From SAR116 cluster bacterium (GTDB lineage: Bacteria; Pseudomonadota; Alphaproteobacteria; Puniceispirillales; Puniceispirillaceae), in NCBI GenBank assembly GCA_004212735.1, contig SHBD01000003.1, positions 1 through 64,000 on the forward strand: a DNA stretch of 64,000 nucleotides. The letters run 5' to 3'. A program made the translations under genes and the position numbers. The notes below the pieces were generated by a model. It made no database searches. It saw only the letters and a list, made by a program, of their open reading frames with translations, and had not been told where the DNA came from. Shown piece by piece: positions 1 through 8,287 of this stretch; the stretch's first letter is position 1, and each line of letters begins with the position of its first letter.

Positions 1-16
1 CACTAACTGATGATCC

Positions 17-676
17 CTAATCGCCTGATCCCATGTCACTTGATTCATATCGCATGATCCATGTTGCGGGTAACGCTCTATCGTTAACACGACGGGCATT
101 CACAAGGTCATTTGTCTGCGCCCGCTCCCGTGCTTCTGCTTCGGGCATGCCCTGATCCAGCCAGCGTTTGATCAGGCGTGTCTCCAGGATTTCATGTGGC
201 ACATCCAGCCAGATGGCGGCGTCCCATGTCTCAGCCAGCCCAGCCCAGCCAGGCTCGTCAAACAACAGATAATTGCCCTCAAAAAGAAGGATCGACAGCT
301 CATCAGGCACGGATCCACCCTTTTCAATGACGCTGTCCAGATCCCGGTCGAAGGTGGGAAATTGTGTCGCCCGGCCTGTCTGCAGCGCCTCAATCAAATT
401 TTCAAAACCGGCAAGATCAAATGTCTCGGGTGCGCCCTTGACCGACAGCAGACCCCGCGCAGACAGAGTGGCATTGTCAAGGTGAAAGCCATCCATTGGA
501 ATCAGACAGCAGGAGGGTCCGATGCGGCGCGCCAGATCGGCGGCAAGGGTGGATTTGCCGCTTCCAGGAGGGCCAGCGATGGCTACAGTCACAATTTTTG
601 CAGGCGTCACAAGCGCGGTAATTTCTTCGGCCAATTGGGCAGCATCAGGGATCTGTAATGTTTGGTTGGTTGACAT
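17..676 (-). CDS. P-loop kinase of the uridine kinase/pantothenate kinase-like family
   Basis: A 219-residue cytoplasmic protein with a Walker A motif, GPPGSGKST, at residues 35-43, followed by IPMDGFHLDN, the acceptor-side motif typical of uridine kinase/FrcK-like kinases. The family phosphorylates nucleosides, pantothenate or sugars; the exact substrate cannot be read from the sequence. The gene diverges from the LacI-type regulator gene, and an operator-like site lies between them, so a role in phosphorylating a sugar taken up or formed by the adjacent polyol operon is a reasonable inference. The start ATG is preceded by AGGA, which itself lies in a 12-bp tandem repeat. Family assignment is firm, substrate is not. 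Confidence 0.85.
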   Translation of the reverse strand: MSTNQTLQIPDAAQLAEEITALVTPAKIVTVAIAGPPGSGKSTLAADLARRIGPSCCLIPMDGFHLDNATLSARGLLSVKGAPETFDLAGFENLIEALQTGRATQFPTFDRDLDSVIEKGGSVPDELSILLFEGNYLLFDEPGWAGLAETWDAAIWLDVPHEILETRLIKRWLDQGMPEAEARERAQTNDLVNARRVNDRALPATWIMRYESSDMGSGD

Positions 677-682
677 TGCATA

Positions 683-717
683 GTATCCTGAAGCGTATCC
701 TGAAGCGTATCCTGAAG
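683..717. repeat. 12-bp tandem repeat, three copies, over the kinase gene leader
   Basis: GTATCCTGAAGC is present twice in full and a third time lacking only its last base. Read on the minus strand each copy contains CAGGATAC, and the copy nearest the kinase start supplies the AGGA that serves as its ribosome-binding site about 10 nt before the ATG. Copy-number change would alter the leader and the number of AGGA sites, not the protein. Confidence 0.9.
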
Positions 718-772
718 AAGGTTTCTATTGTGCGTTCTTTGGTTCAGCCTGCAAAGTTGACTTGCGCCTATC

Positions 773-787
773 TTTACACGCGTTAAT
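773..787. promoter_or_regulatory. Operator-like site between kinase and LacI-type genes
   Basis: TTTACACGCGTTAAT matches TTTACGCGCGTTAAA, upstream of the transporter operon, at 13 of 15 positions. CG-centred near-palindromes of this kind are typical LacI-family operators. It lies in the divergent region, so it could control both the kinase and the regulator. Inferred from two copies only. Confidence 0.55.
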
Positions 788-858
788 ATTGGTTGCGACA
801 TGAGCAGCCTGTTTGTCAAGTGGCTCATCCTCTATTTAGTCAAAGGCGGTGTAACGCA

Positions 859-1890
859 ATGAGCCACCAGAAAATTAGAAACATGGAAGAATTTGCCACG
901 CTAAGCGGCATTTCGCGCCCGACTGTTTCTAAATATTTCAACGATCCCGAAAGCGTCAGACCGTCAACGCGTGACAGGATCGAGACCGCGCTAAAGGAAT
1001 TTGACTATCGTCCCAACATTTATGCCATCAACCAGAATCGGCGACTAACGAAAAACATCGGCATTGTTGTGCCATATCTTGCCGACCCGTTTTTTGCGGA
1101 AATTGCACGGGTGCTGGAACGACGCTGCATTGCTGCCGGCTTTACCCCGTCGCTGTTTTCCTCCCATGGTGAGCAGGGGCTGGAAAGTGCCATTCTTGAT
1201 AATTTGCGCTCGCTAAAGCCGGCGGGTGTTTTGCTGGCTCCTCTTGGCCGTGCGTCTGACCGAAAACATATCGAGGATTTCTGCCGCGATGTGCCGACCA
1301 TTCTGTTCGACAGTAATATAGAGGGGGTTGGCGCAGCCTTTGTGGGCTCTGACAATTTCAGCTTCGTCTCCCAAACTGTTGAATATCTTAGCAGGACGGG
1401 AAAGGTTCCCTGTTTTTTTGAAATGAAAGATCCGGCCAATCCGAACGCCAATAAGCGCCGGCATGCCTATCTGGAAATGATGCGGCGGCTTAATCTTGAG
1501 TCACATCTTGTGAAAATTGATGGTGTCGGATGGGGATTTGAGGAAATTGGCCGACAGGGCGCCCTGAAAATCCTGCGCGAGGGATCGCTGCCAACCAATA
1601 CGGTGTTGTGCAGCAATGACCGGCTGGCAATCGGCTTTCTCTCTGCCTGTCATGAGTTGGGAATCAGCGTTGGCCGTGACGAGGAATGTGCCATCCATGT
1701 GGCATCGCATGATGATCATCCCTATTCACGTTTCACCTGCCCCTCCCTTACCACTGCGGCCCATGATTATGAGGCTGTGGCCGATCATGCGGTGGAGACT
1801 TTGTTCCAGCTGATTGAGGCTGGAGGCAAGCTGGAGACGCGCGAGGAAACGCTGTTTGCGGCGCGACTGATCATGCGTGGGTCAGCCTGA
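859..1890 (+). CDS. LacI-family transcriptional regulator
   Basis: A 343-residue regulator. The N-terminal helix-turn-helix covers roughly residues 9-28 (EEFATLSGISRPTVSKYFND), followed by the hinge-like RPNIYAINQNRR stretch and a periplasmic-binding-protein-like sensor domain starting near NIGIVVPYLADPFFAEI. The ATG at 859 is chosen because it gives the usual short lead-in to the helix-turn-helix; the open frame extends upstream to 793 without homology. It is co-directional with the polyol transporter operon about 115 bp downstream and divergent from the kinase gene. It probably represses both through the shared TTTAC(A/G)CGCGTTAA sites, released by a polyol or ketose. The inducer is inference. 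Confidence 0.9.
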   Translation: MSHQKIRNMEEFATLSGISRPTVSKYFNDPESVRPSTRDRIETALKEFDYRPNIYAINQNRRLTKNIGIVVPYLADPFFAEIARVLERRCIAAGFTPSLFSSHGEQGLESAILDNLRSLKPAGVLLAPLGRASDRKHIEDFCRDVPTILFDSNIEGVGAAFVGSDNFSFVSQTVEYLSRTGKVPCFFEMKDPANPNANKRRHAYLEMMRRLNLESHLVKIDGVGWGFEEIGRQGALKILREGSLPTNTVLCSNDRLAIGFLSACHELGISVGRDEECAIHVASHDDHPYSRFTCPSLTTAAHDYEAVADHAVETLFQLIEAGGKLETREETLFAARLIMRGSA

Positions 1891-1926
1891 ACAGCCATTT
1901 GAGCGTTATTTATCGTGATTCATTTA

Positions 1927-1941
1927 TTTACGCGCGTTAAA
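1927..1941. promoter_or_regulatory. Operator-like near-palindrome upstream of the polyol transporter operon
   Basis: TTTACGCGCGTTAAA lies 66 bp upstream of the binding-protein start codon and resembles the site at 773-787. A TTGACG hexamer follows at 1948-1953 and might be a -35 element, though no convincing -10 follows at normal spacing. A LacI-family repressor bound here would block transcription. Confidence 0.55.
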
Positions 1942-2006
1942 TTTATATTGACGCGGGCAAATATTTTGGTGTTCACTTTCTCCGCTTTACATCTAGGAGG
2001 AATACG

Positions 2007-3308
2007 ATGCGAATGAAAAAAATAATCTGTACGGTGGCGGCGACGTTTTTGGCGTCAGGCGTTGCCAATGCGGACACACTCACCATTGCAACAGTAAACA
2101 ATGGCGACATGATCCGTATGCAGGGTCTTACTGATGACTTTACCGCAAAGACGGGCCATTCCGTTGAGTGGGTGACTCTGGAAGAAAACGTGCTCCGTCA
2201 GCGCGTGACAACTGATATCACCACCAAGGGTGGTGCTTTCGACATCATGACCATTGGCATGTATGAAACCCCAATCTGGGGCAAAAATGGCTGGCTGGTG
2301 CCGCTTGACGATCTGAGTGCCGGTTACGATGTCGGTGATATCCTGCCGGCAATGGCTGGTGGCCTGAGCTATGATGGAACGCTCTTCGCGGCTCCATTCT
2401 ATGGCGAGAGCTCAATGATTATGTACCGCACTGACCTGATGGAAAAAGCGGGTATGTCTATGCCTGAAGCGCCGTCATGGTCCTTTATCGCAAAAGCTGC
2501 GCGCGAGATGACCGATCGTGACAATGACATCAACGGCATCTGCCTTCGTGGCAAGGCCGGCTGGGGCGAGGGCGGTGCCTTCATCACGGCTATGTCCAAC
2601 TCGTTCGGTGCCCGGTGGTTCGACGAGAATTGGGATGCCCAGTTTGACACACGTGAGTGGTCTGACACGCTGAACTTCTACGTCAACATGATGAATGATG
2701 CGGGTCCAGCAGGCTATGCCACAAACGGCTTCAACGAAAACCTGTCACTGTTCCAACAGGGCAAGTGTGGCATGTGGATTGACGCCACCGTTGCGGCATC
2801 CTTTGTGACCAACCCAAAGGATTCGACTGTAGCTGACAAGGTCGGTTTTGCGCTGGCGCCGGATAATGGCATGGGCGTTCGTTCGAACTGGCTCTGGGCA
2901 TGGGCGCTTGCCATTCCGGCTGGCACTCAAAAAGAAGACGCTGCCAAGCAGTTCATCGAGTGGGCCACTTCAAACGGCTACATTGAACTGGTTGCCGCGA
3001 AAGAAGGCTGGGCGAATGTGCCTCCGGGTGCGCGTACATCACTGTACGAGAACGCAAACTACAAGGACATTCCGTTTGCCAAGATGACACTGGACTCAAT
3101 TCTGTCGGCCGATCCTAACAACTCGACCGTTGATCCGAGCCCATATGTTGGCATCCAGTTTGCGGCGATCCCTGAGTTCGCTGGAATTGCAACAGAAGTC
3201 AGCCAGGAATTCTCGGCCGCCTATGCTGGTCAGCAATCGGTTGAAGAGGCGTTGGCCAAGGCGCAGGCCCTGACCAATGACGCAATGGAAGCTGCCGGCT
3301 ATCGCTAG
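2007..3308 (+). CDS. smoE: Periplasmic sugar/polyol-binding protein of an ABC transporter
   Basis: A 433-residue extracellular solute-binding protein of family 1. The first 22 residues form a Sec signal peptide (MRMKKI, a hydrophobic stretch, then VANA before D23). The body follows the family pattern, with EENVLRQRVTTDITTKGG, PFYGESSMIMYRTDLMEKAG and a C-terminal QQSVEEALAKAQ segment. It would capture a polyol, sorbitol or mannitol by context, and deliver it to the two permeases downstream. The start is supported by AGGAGG 6 nt upstream. A stable stem-loop follows before the permease genes, as is common where the binding protein must be made in excess. Family firm, ligand inferred from the dehydrogenases in the same operon. 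Confidence 0.9.
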   Translation: MRMKKIICTVAATFLASGVANADTLTIATVNNGDMIRMQGLTDDFTAKTGHSVEWVTLEENVLRQRVTTDITTKGGAFDIMTIGMYETPIWGKNGWLVPLDDLSAGYDVGDILPAMAGGLSYDGTLFAAPFYGESSMIMYRTDLMEKAGMSMPEAPSWSFIAKAAREMTDRDNDINGICLRGKAGWGEGGAFITAMSNSFGARWFDENWDAQFDTREWSDTLNFYVNMMNDAGPAGYATNGFNENLSLFQQGKCGMWIDATVAASFVTNPKDSTVADKVGFALAPDNGMGVRSNWLWAWALAIPAGTQKEDAAKQFIEWATSNGYIELVAAKEGWANVPPGARTSLYENANYKDIPFAKMTLDSILSADPNNSTVDPSPYVGIQFAAIPEFAGIATEVSQEFSAAYAGQQSVEEALAKAQALTNDAMEAAGYR

Positions 3309-3321
3309 GCGTTCCTCCTGT

Positions 3322-3347
3322 CAGGGGGCGGCGTTGGTCGCCCCCTG
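3322..3347 (+). terminator. Stem-loop between binding-protein and permease genes
   Basis: CAGGGGGCG and CGCCCCCTG form a perfect 9-bp stem around an 8-nt loop, 14 nt after the binding-protein stop. No T-tract follows, so it is more likely an mRNA-stabilising or attenuating hairpin inside the operon than a full terminator. Confidence 0.7.
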
Positions 3348-3447
3348 TACATCAATAATCTGCACTCCACTCTGCACCTCATTATGAATTTGGTACTTTT
3401 TTCGCCTCACCCCGGATAATAACCCCATCAAAACAGGAGGCGGGCCC

Positions 3448-4314
3448 ATGGCAACACAGCATTCCCGATCAGCCGCCAGAATGATGATGGCGCCAGCAAC
3501 GATCCTGCTGCTAGGCTGGATGCTTGTTCCGCTGACAATGACGCTTTATTTCTCATTCAAGAAATATCTGCCGTTGCGCGGTGGTGATCTGGGCTGGGTT
3601 GGCTTCGACAATTACGTACGATTTGTCTCTTCGAGTTCGTTCTGGCCTGCCGTGGCAACCACGCTGGTCATTGTTGGCGGCGTTCTGATCATTACCGTCA
3701 TTCTGGGCGTGCTGCTTGCCCTGTTGCTTGATCAGCCGATATGGGGACAGGGGGTTGTCCGAATCCTCGTGATTGCCCCCTTCTTCGTGATGCCAACCGT
3801 TTCCGGCCTTGTCTGGAAAAACATGTTCATGGATCCGGTGAATGGTTTTTTTGCGCATCTCTGGCGCGCTGTTGGGGCCGAGCCGATACAATGGCTGAGC
3901 CAGGCCTCACTGCCATCGCTGATCATGATCATCAGCTGGCAATGGCTACCCTTTGCAACCCTGATCCTATTGACCGCAATTCAATCACTTGATTCCGAGC
4001 AGCGCGAGGCAGCGGAAATGGATGGCGCGGGACCAATTGGCCGGTTCAGCTTTATCATCCTGCCGCATCTGGCGCGCGCAATCACCGTTGTTGTCCTGAT
4101 CCAGACAATTTTCCTGCTGTCCATTTTTGCCGAAATTTTTGTCACCACTGCGGGTGCCTTTGGCACGAAGACACTGACCTATCTGATTTTTCAGCGGGTT
4201 CTGGAAAGCCAGAATGTGGGGCTTGGCTCGGCTGGCGGCGTTTATGCAATTATCCTCGCCAACATCGTCGCCATCTTCCTGATGCGTGTCGTTGGCAAGA
4301 ATCTGGACAGGTGA
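3448..4314 (+). CDS. smoF: ABC transporter permease, polyol type (first)
   Basis: A 288-residue inner-membrane protein with about six hydrophobic helices. The cytoplasmic EAA loop, EAAEMDGAGPIGRFSFIILP, at about residues 187-206 is the contact with the ATPase. AGGAGG before the ATG supports the start. Twelve bases separate it from the second permease gene, so the two are probably translated together. It forms the heterodimeric channel of the polyol importer with the next protein. The family matches SmoF/MalF-like permeases. Confidence 0.9.
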   Translation: MATQHSRSAARMMMAPATILLLGWMLVPLTMTLYFSFKKYLPLRGGDLGWVGFDNYVRFVSSSSFWPAVATTLVIVGGVLIITVILGVLLALLLDQPIWGQGVVRILVIAPFFVMPTVSGLVWKNMFMDPVNGFFAHLWRAVGAEPIQWLSQASLPSLIMIISWQWLPFATLILLTAIQSLDSEQREAAEMDGAGPIGRFSFIILPHLARAITVVVLIQTIFLLSIFAEIFVTTAGAFGTKTLTYLIFQRVLESQNVGLGSAGGVYAIILANIVAIFLMRVVGKNLDR

Positions 4315-4326
4315 GGAGATAGAGAT

Positions 4327-5157
4327 ATGGCCCGCACCGTCAGCACACGCCGCAAGACACTCACCACCATTGCCGCTTGGACGATAGGCATCGTGATTTT
4401 CTTCCCGATTCTCTGGATAATTGTCCTGTCCTTTAAGACCGAGGGGGATGCGATTAAGACGCCGCTTGAGGTGCTGACGTCGCTCTGGACTTTTGAGAGC
4501 TATGCGGTGGTGCAGGAGCGTTCCGACTATTTCAAACATTTCACCAACTCTGTGATTATTGCGCTTGGTTCGACCTTGTTGGGCGTTCTTGTCGCTGTTC
4601 CCGCAGCGTGGTCCATGGCCTTTGTTCCCTCACCGCGAACGCGCGGGATTTTGATGTGGATGCTATCGACAAAAATGCTTCCTGCCGTTGGTGTTCTCTA
4701 TCCCATCTATTTGCTGTTTATCCAGCTTGGCATTCTCGACAGCCGTATTGGCCTTGTTGTTGTTCTGATGCTGATCAATCTGCCGATTATTGTCTGGATG
4801 CTCTACACTTATTTCAGGGAAATTCCCGGCGAGATTCTCGAGGCGGCACGGATGGATGGAGCAACGCTGCGCGCCGAGCTGCTCTATGTGCTCACGCCCA
4901 TGGCCATTCCCGGAATTGCGTCAACGGTGTTGTTGAATGTTATTCTCGCCTGGAATGAGGCGTTCTGGACGCTCAATCTGACTGCCGCCAAGGCAGCCCC
5001 CCTGACGGCCTTCATTGCCAGCTATTCCAGCCCTGAAGGCCTCTTCTATGCCAAGCTCAGCGCGGCCTCTGTCATGGCGATCGCGCCAATCCTGATCATG
5101 GGTTGGTTCAGCCAGAAACAACTTGTTCGCGGCCTGACTTTTGGCGCGGTGAAATAG
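4327..5157 (+). CDS. smoG: ABC transporter permease, polyol type (second)
   Basis: A 276-residue inner-membrane protein of the MalG-like permease family. It has an N-terminal helix after a basic start, further helices, and the EAA motif [20 protein letters not shown] at about residues 172-191. It pairs with the preceding permease. The stop lies 10 nt before the ATPase gene, consistent with one operon. No defects were seen. Confidence 0.9.
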   Translation: MARTVSTRRKTLTTIAAWTIGIVIFFPILWIIVLSFKTEGDAIKTPLEVLTSLWTFESYAVVQERSDYFKHFTNSVIIALGSTLLGVLVAVPAAWSMAFVPSPRTRGILMWMLSTKMLPAVGVLYPIYLLFIQLGILDSRIGLVVVLMLINLPIIVWMLYTYFREIPGEILEAARMDGATLRAELLYVLTPMAIPGIASTVLLNVILAWNEAFWTLNLTAAKAAPLTAFIASYSSPEGLFYAKLSAASVMAIAPILIMGWFSQKQLVRGLTFGAVK

Positions 5158-5167
5158 GGAAACGGAT

Positions 5168-6172
5168 ATGAAACAGATACAGCTCAAACAGGTTTCAAAA
5201 TGTTTTGGGAATGTCGAGGTCATTCCCCCGTTGGACCTCCAGATCGAGGAAGGCGAGTTTGTCGTGTTTGTCGGGCCATCGGGGTGTGGTAAATCCACCC
5301 TGTTGCGCCTGATCGCCGGACTTGAAGACGTGACCACGGGTCAGGTTCTGATCAATGGTGAGGATGCGACGGCGATACCGCCAGCCAAGCGCGGCCTTGC
5401 CATGGTGTTCCAATCCTATGCGCTCTATCCGCATATGTCGGTTCGTAAGAACATTGCCTTCCCCTTGCGCATGGCGGGGCTGGACAAGGCCGAACAGGCG
5501 CGGAGGGTCGAGGAAGCGGCGTCGGTTTTGAACCTTACCGATTATCTTGACCGGCGCCCCGGACAGCTTTCCGGCGGCCAGCGCCAGCGGGTTGCCATTG
5601 GCCGTGCCATTGTGCGTGAGCCAACGGCATTTCTCTTTGATGAACCGCTATCCAACCTTGATGCCGCGCTTCGGGTCGGAATGCGGCTCGAGATCAGTGA
5701 GCTTCACAAGCGGCTTGCGACGACGATGATCTATGTAACCCATGATCAGGTTGAGGCAATGACCATGGCTGACAAGATTGTGGTTCTGCAGGCCGGGATG
5801 ATTGAGCAGGTGGGAAGTCCCCTGGATCTCTATCACAAGCCCTGCAATACCTTTGTCGCTGGCTTCATCGGTTCGCCAAAAATGAATTTGCTGGCAGGCA
5901 AAGAGGCCGCAAAACATGACGCCCATACCATTGGCATCCGTCCGGAGCATGTGGCGATCTCATCCACTGCGGGCGAATGGGAGGGCGTTGTCGGTGTTTC
6001 TGAACATCTGGGGTCTGACACATTTATCCATGTTACCTGTCCGGTTTTTTCGGAACCGCTGACCGTGCGGGCCAGTGGTGAGTTGGATCTGACCTATGGC
6101 GCGAAGGTTTATCTGACGCCCGATCTTGCGCATTTGCACAAATTTGATGACCTGGGCATCCGGCTAAAATGA
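5168..6172 (+). CDS. smoK: ABC transporter ATP-binding protein, polyol type (MalK/UgpC class)
   Basis: A 334-residue ATPase. Walker A is GPSGCGKST (residues about 36-44), the signature is [14 protein letters not shown] (from about 134), Walker B is FLFDEP (about 155-160), and the switch histidine is in THDQVEAM (about 191). The C-terminal part, from about 235, is the regulatory TOBE/OB region of the MalK class, with GIRPEHV. It drives import by the two permeases. Its TGA overlaps the ATG of the next gene (ATGA), so translation of the broken sorbitol dehydrogenase remnant is probably still coupled to it. Confidence 0.92.
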   Translation: MKQIQLKQVSKCFGNVEVIPPLDLQIEEGEFVVFVGPSGCGKSTLLRLIAGLEDVTTGQVLINGEDATAIPPAKRGLAMVFQSYALYPHMSVRKNIAFPLRMAGLDKAEQARRVEEAASVLNLTDYLDRRPGQLSGGQRQRVAIGRAIVREPTAFLFDEPLSNLDAALRVGMRLEISELHKRLATTMIYVTHDQVEAMTMADKIVVLQAGMIEQVGSPLDLYHKPCNTFVAGFIGSPKMNLLAGKEAAKHDAHTIGIRPEHVAISSTAGEWEGVVGVSEHLGSDTFIHVTCPVFSEPLTVRASGELDLTYGAKVYLTPDLAHLHKFDDLGIRLK

Positions 6173-6609
6173 AGCGTCTTGCGGGAAAATCTGCACTGAT
6201 TACGGGCGCGGCGCGCGGCATAGGCCATCATTTTGCCACGGCATATGTGGAGGAGGGCGCGCGTGTTGCCATCGCCGGTATCAATGGTGACCGCGCCCAG
6301 GCTGCGGTGGATGAGCTTGGCGGTCAAGCCATTGCCATTGAAATGGACGTGACAAAGCAGGAAAGCATCGTTGCGATCGCCCCCGGTGTTGTTGATGGCG
6401 AACATTGGGATGGCGTCGACGCCTTTTTCGCAAAATTTGAGAACAAGCAGCCGGGTCAGAAAAAGCGGGAGATCAGAGCCAATGTGCCGTTTGGCAGAAT
6501 GGGTCACCCTGAGGACCTGGCTGGTATGACAATTTTTCTGGCAAGCAAAGAAGCCGATTACATTGTGGTGCAGACCTACAATGTTGGTGGCGGACAATGG
6601 ATGAGTTAA
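6169..6609 (+). pseudogene. smoS: Sorbitol dehydrogenase-like SDR with an in-frame internal deletion
   Basis: The 146-residue product starts as a normal short-chain dehydrogenase, with the Rossmann motif TGAARGIG at residues 14-21, and ends with the usual C-terminal part (IAPGVVDGEHWDGVDA to the last GGGQWMS). Family members of the SmoS type are about 256 residues long. Around codon 66 the sequence jumps from the MDVTKQESI region (end of the third strand) straight to VAIAPG, which normally lies some 110 residues later. The NNAG segment, the catalytic Ser and the YxxxK pair are all absent. The frame is kept, so a protein is still made, but it cannot be an active dehydrogenase. The gene overlaps both neighbours by a few bases. 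A small non-catalytic role cannot be excluded. Confidence 0.85.
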
Positions 6610-8120
6610 TGGATCTGCCTTCCCGAACTTCTCAAAAGACTGGCGCGATCGCCCTGAGCAGCAACACGCTTGAGTCGCTGCCAGCAAAGATTGAGTTGCC
6701 GCGTTATGATCGCAGCCATCTGACACCCGGAATCCTGCATATTGGCGTTGGGAATTTTCACCGCGCACATCTGGCTTGGTATATTCATCGTTTGATGCAG
6801 CGGGGAGCGGCTCTCGATTGGGCCATCATTGGCGCGGGTGTCCGCGAACAGGACAGTCTGATGCGCGAGAAACTATTGGCGCAGGACTGCCTCACCACGC
6901 TGATCGAGCTTGATCCCCTTGGTGCGCAGGAAACCGAGATCACCGGTGTGATGCTGGATTTTCTTCCTGTCGAGGCGGATAACAAATCGCTTATCGAAGC
7001 CATGGCCGATCCACAAATTCGGATTGTGTCAACGACTGTGACGGAGGGTGGCTACTATCTTGATGCCAAGAATAATGGGCTGGATCTGACCCATCCGGAT
7101 ATTCGGTATGATGCCGAAAACCCAGAAAGCCCCCGCACTGCATTTGGGTCCATGGTTGCGGCGCTTCGTCTGCGGCGTGACCGGGGCGCAAGTCCTTTTA
7201 CAGGTCTTTGCTGTGATAATTTGGTCGGCAATGGAGCCATTCTCCGCCAGGCGGTTGTCGGTCTTGCGAGGCTCAGCGATCCTGAACTCGCAGTCTGGAT
7301 TGATGAAAAATGCTCATTTCCGAATTCGATGGTTGATTGCATTGTGCCAGCCACCGGACCGGCCGAGTTACAGTGCGCCAGATCCATGGGTGTGGAAGAT
7401 GCGGCGCCGGTAACCCACGAAAATTTTCGGCAATGGGTCATCGAGGATGATTTCTGTGCCGGTCGCCCGGATTGGGATCTTGTCGGTGCAGAATTTTCTG
7501 TGCATGTGCATCAGCATGAGGCCCGCAAAATCCGTGTGCTGAACGGTGGGCATCAGATTCTGGCAAATGTCGCGGAGATAGTGGGCGTTGAGAGCATCGC
7601 AGAGGCGATGGCAACCCCCCTTATCCATGCGCTGTTCAGGAAGGTGCAGACCGAAGAAATCATCCCCCATGTCAAACCCCTGTCTGGCAGCCCTGTTATC
7701 GATTATCTCGATCTGATCGACCGTCGGTTTTCCAATGATGCGATCATTGACACGGTCCGCCGGGTTGCCTTTGACGGCTCGGCGCGCCATGCAGCCTTCA
7801 TCCTGCCGTCAATCCATGATGGGTTGGCCACCGGGGTGTCAGTTGAGGGTCTCGCCCTTGTCGAGGCTGCCTGGGCTCGGATGTGTGAGGGCACAAGAGA
7901 GGATGGCAGCCATATAGAGGCGAATGATCCTCTTTGGGACATGCTCACAGCGACAGCCTGTGCCGCCCGGCAGACGCCGGCGGTCTGGCTCGACATGACA
8001 CAGATCTATGGCGACCTTGCCAGACATGAGCGCTTTGCGGCAGCGTTTGAGAAATGGCTCGCCAGCATCTACCAAAATGGCATTGAGGCAACCATCCGTC
8101 ACTATATCGACCAAAAGTGA
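6597..8120 (+). CDS. mtlK: Mannitol 2-dehydrogenase family protein (long-chain polyol dehydrogenase)
   Basis: A protein of about 505 residues of the long-chain mannitol dehydrogenase family, which oxidises mannitol (and often arabitol or sorbitol) to the ketose with NAD+. The N-terminal Rossmann region is marked by ILHIGVGNFHRAH. SFPNSMVDCIVP and the conserved KIRVLNGGHQILANV lie in the catalytic domain, with the active-site lysine expected in the HPLSG-like KPLSGSPVIDYLD region. Two starts are possible, ATG 6597 or ATG 6609; the latter overlaps the preceding stop as TAATG. With the short-chain dehydrogenase broken, this is the only intact polyol dehydrogenase of the operon. Confidence 0.9.
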   Translation: MDELMDLPSRTSQKTGAIALSSNTLESLPAKIELPRYDRSHLTPGILHIGVGNFHRAHLAWYIHRLMQRGAALDWAIIGAGVREQDSLMREKLLAQDCLTTLIELDPLGAQETEITGVMLDFLPVEADNKSLIEAMADPQIRIVSTTVTEGGYYLDAKNNGLDLTHPDIRYDAENPESPRTAFGSMVAALRLRRDRGASPFTGLCCDNLVGNGAILRQAVVGLARLSDPELAVWIDEKCSFPNSMVDCIVPATGPAELQCARSMGVEDAAPVTHENFRQWVIEDDFCAGRPDWDLVGAEFSVHVHQHEARKIRVLNGGHQILANVAEIVGVESIAEAMATPLIHALFRKVQTEEIIPHVKPLSGSPVIDYLDLIDRRFSNDAIIDTVRRVAFDGSARHAAFILPSIHDGLATGVSVEGLALVEAAWARMCEGTREDGSHIEANDPLWDMLTATACAARQTPAVWLDMTQIYGDLARHERFAAAFEKWLASIYQNGIEATIRHYIDQK

Positions 8121-8287
8121 GTGACCACGCCAGACAGGCCCTTGACCTCAGGCGCATAAAACTGCGACCCTAAATTAGAATGTTGTTTTATTTGCGTAAC
8201 CTTAACGCGATGTGAAACTCAGCTCACGCCTTATTTGAATGCTCTGACTTCCTGATTTTGTTCCAGATGGCACATAGGATTTGAGTC

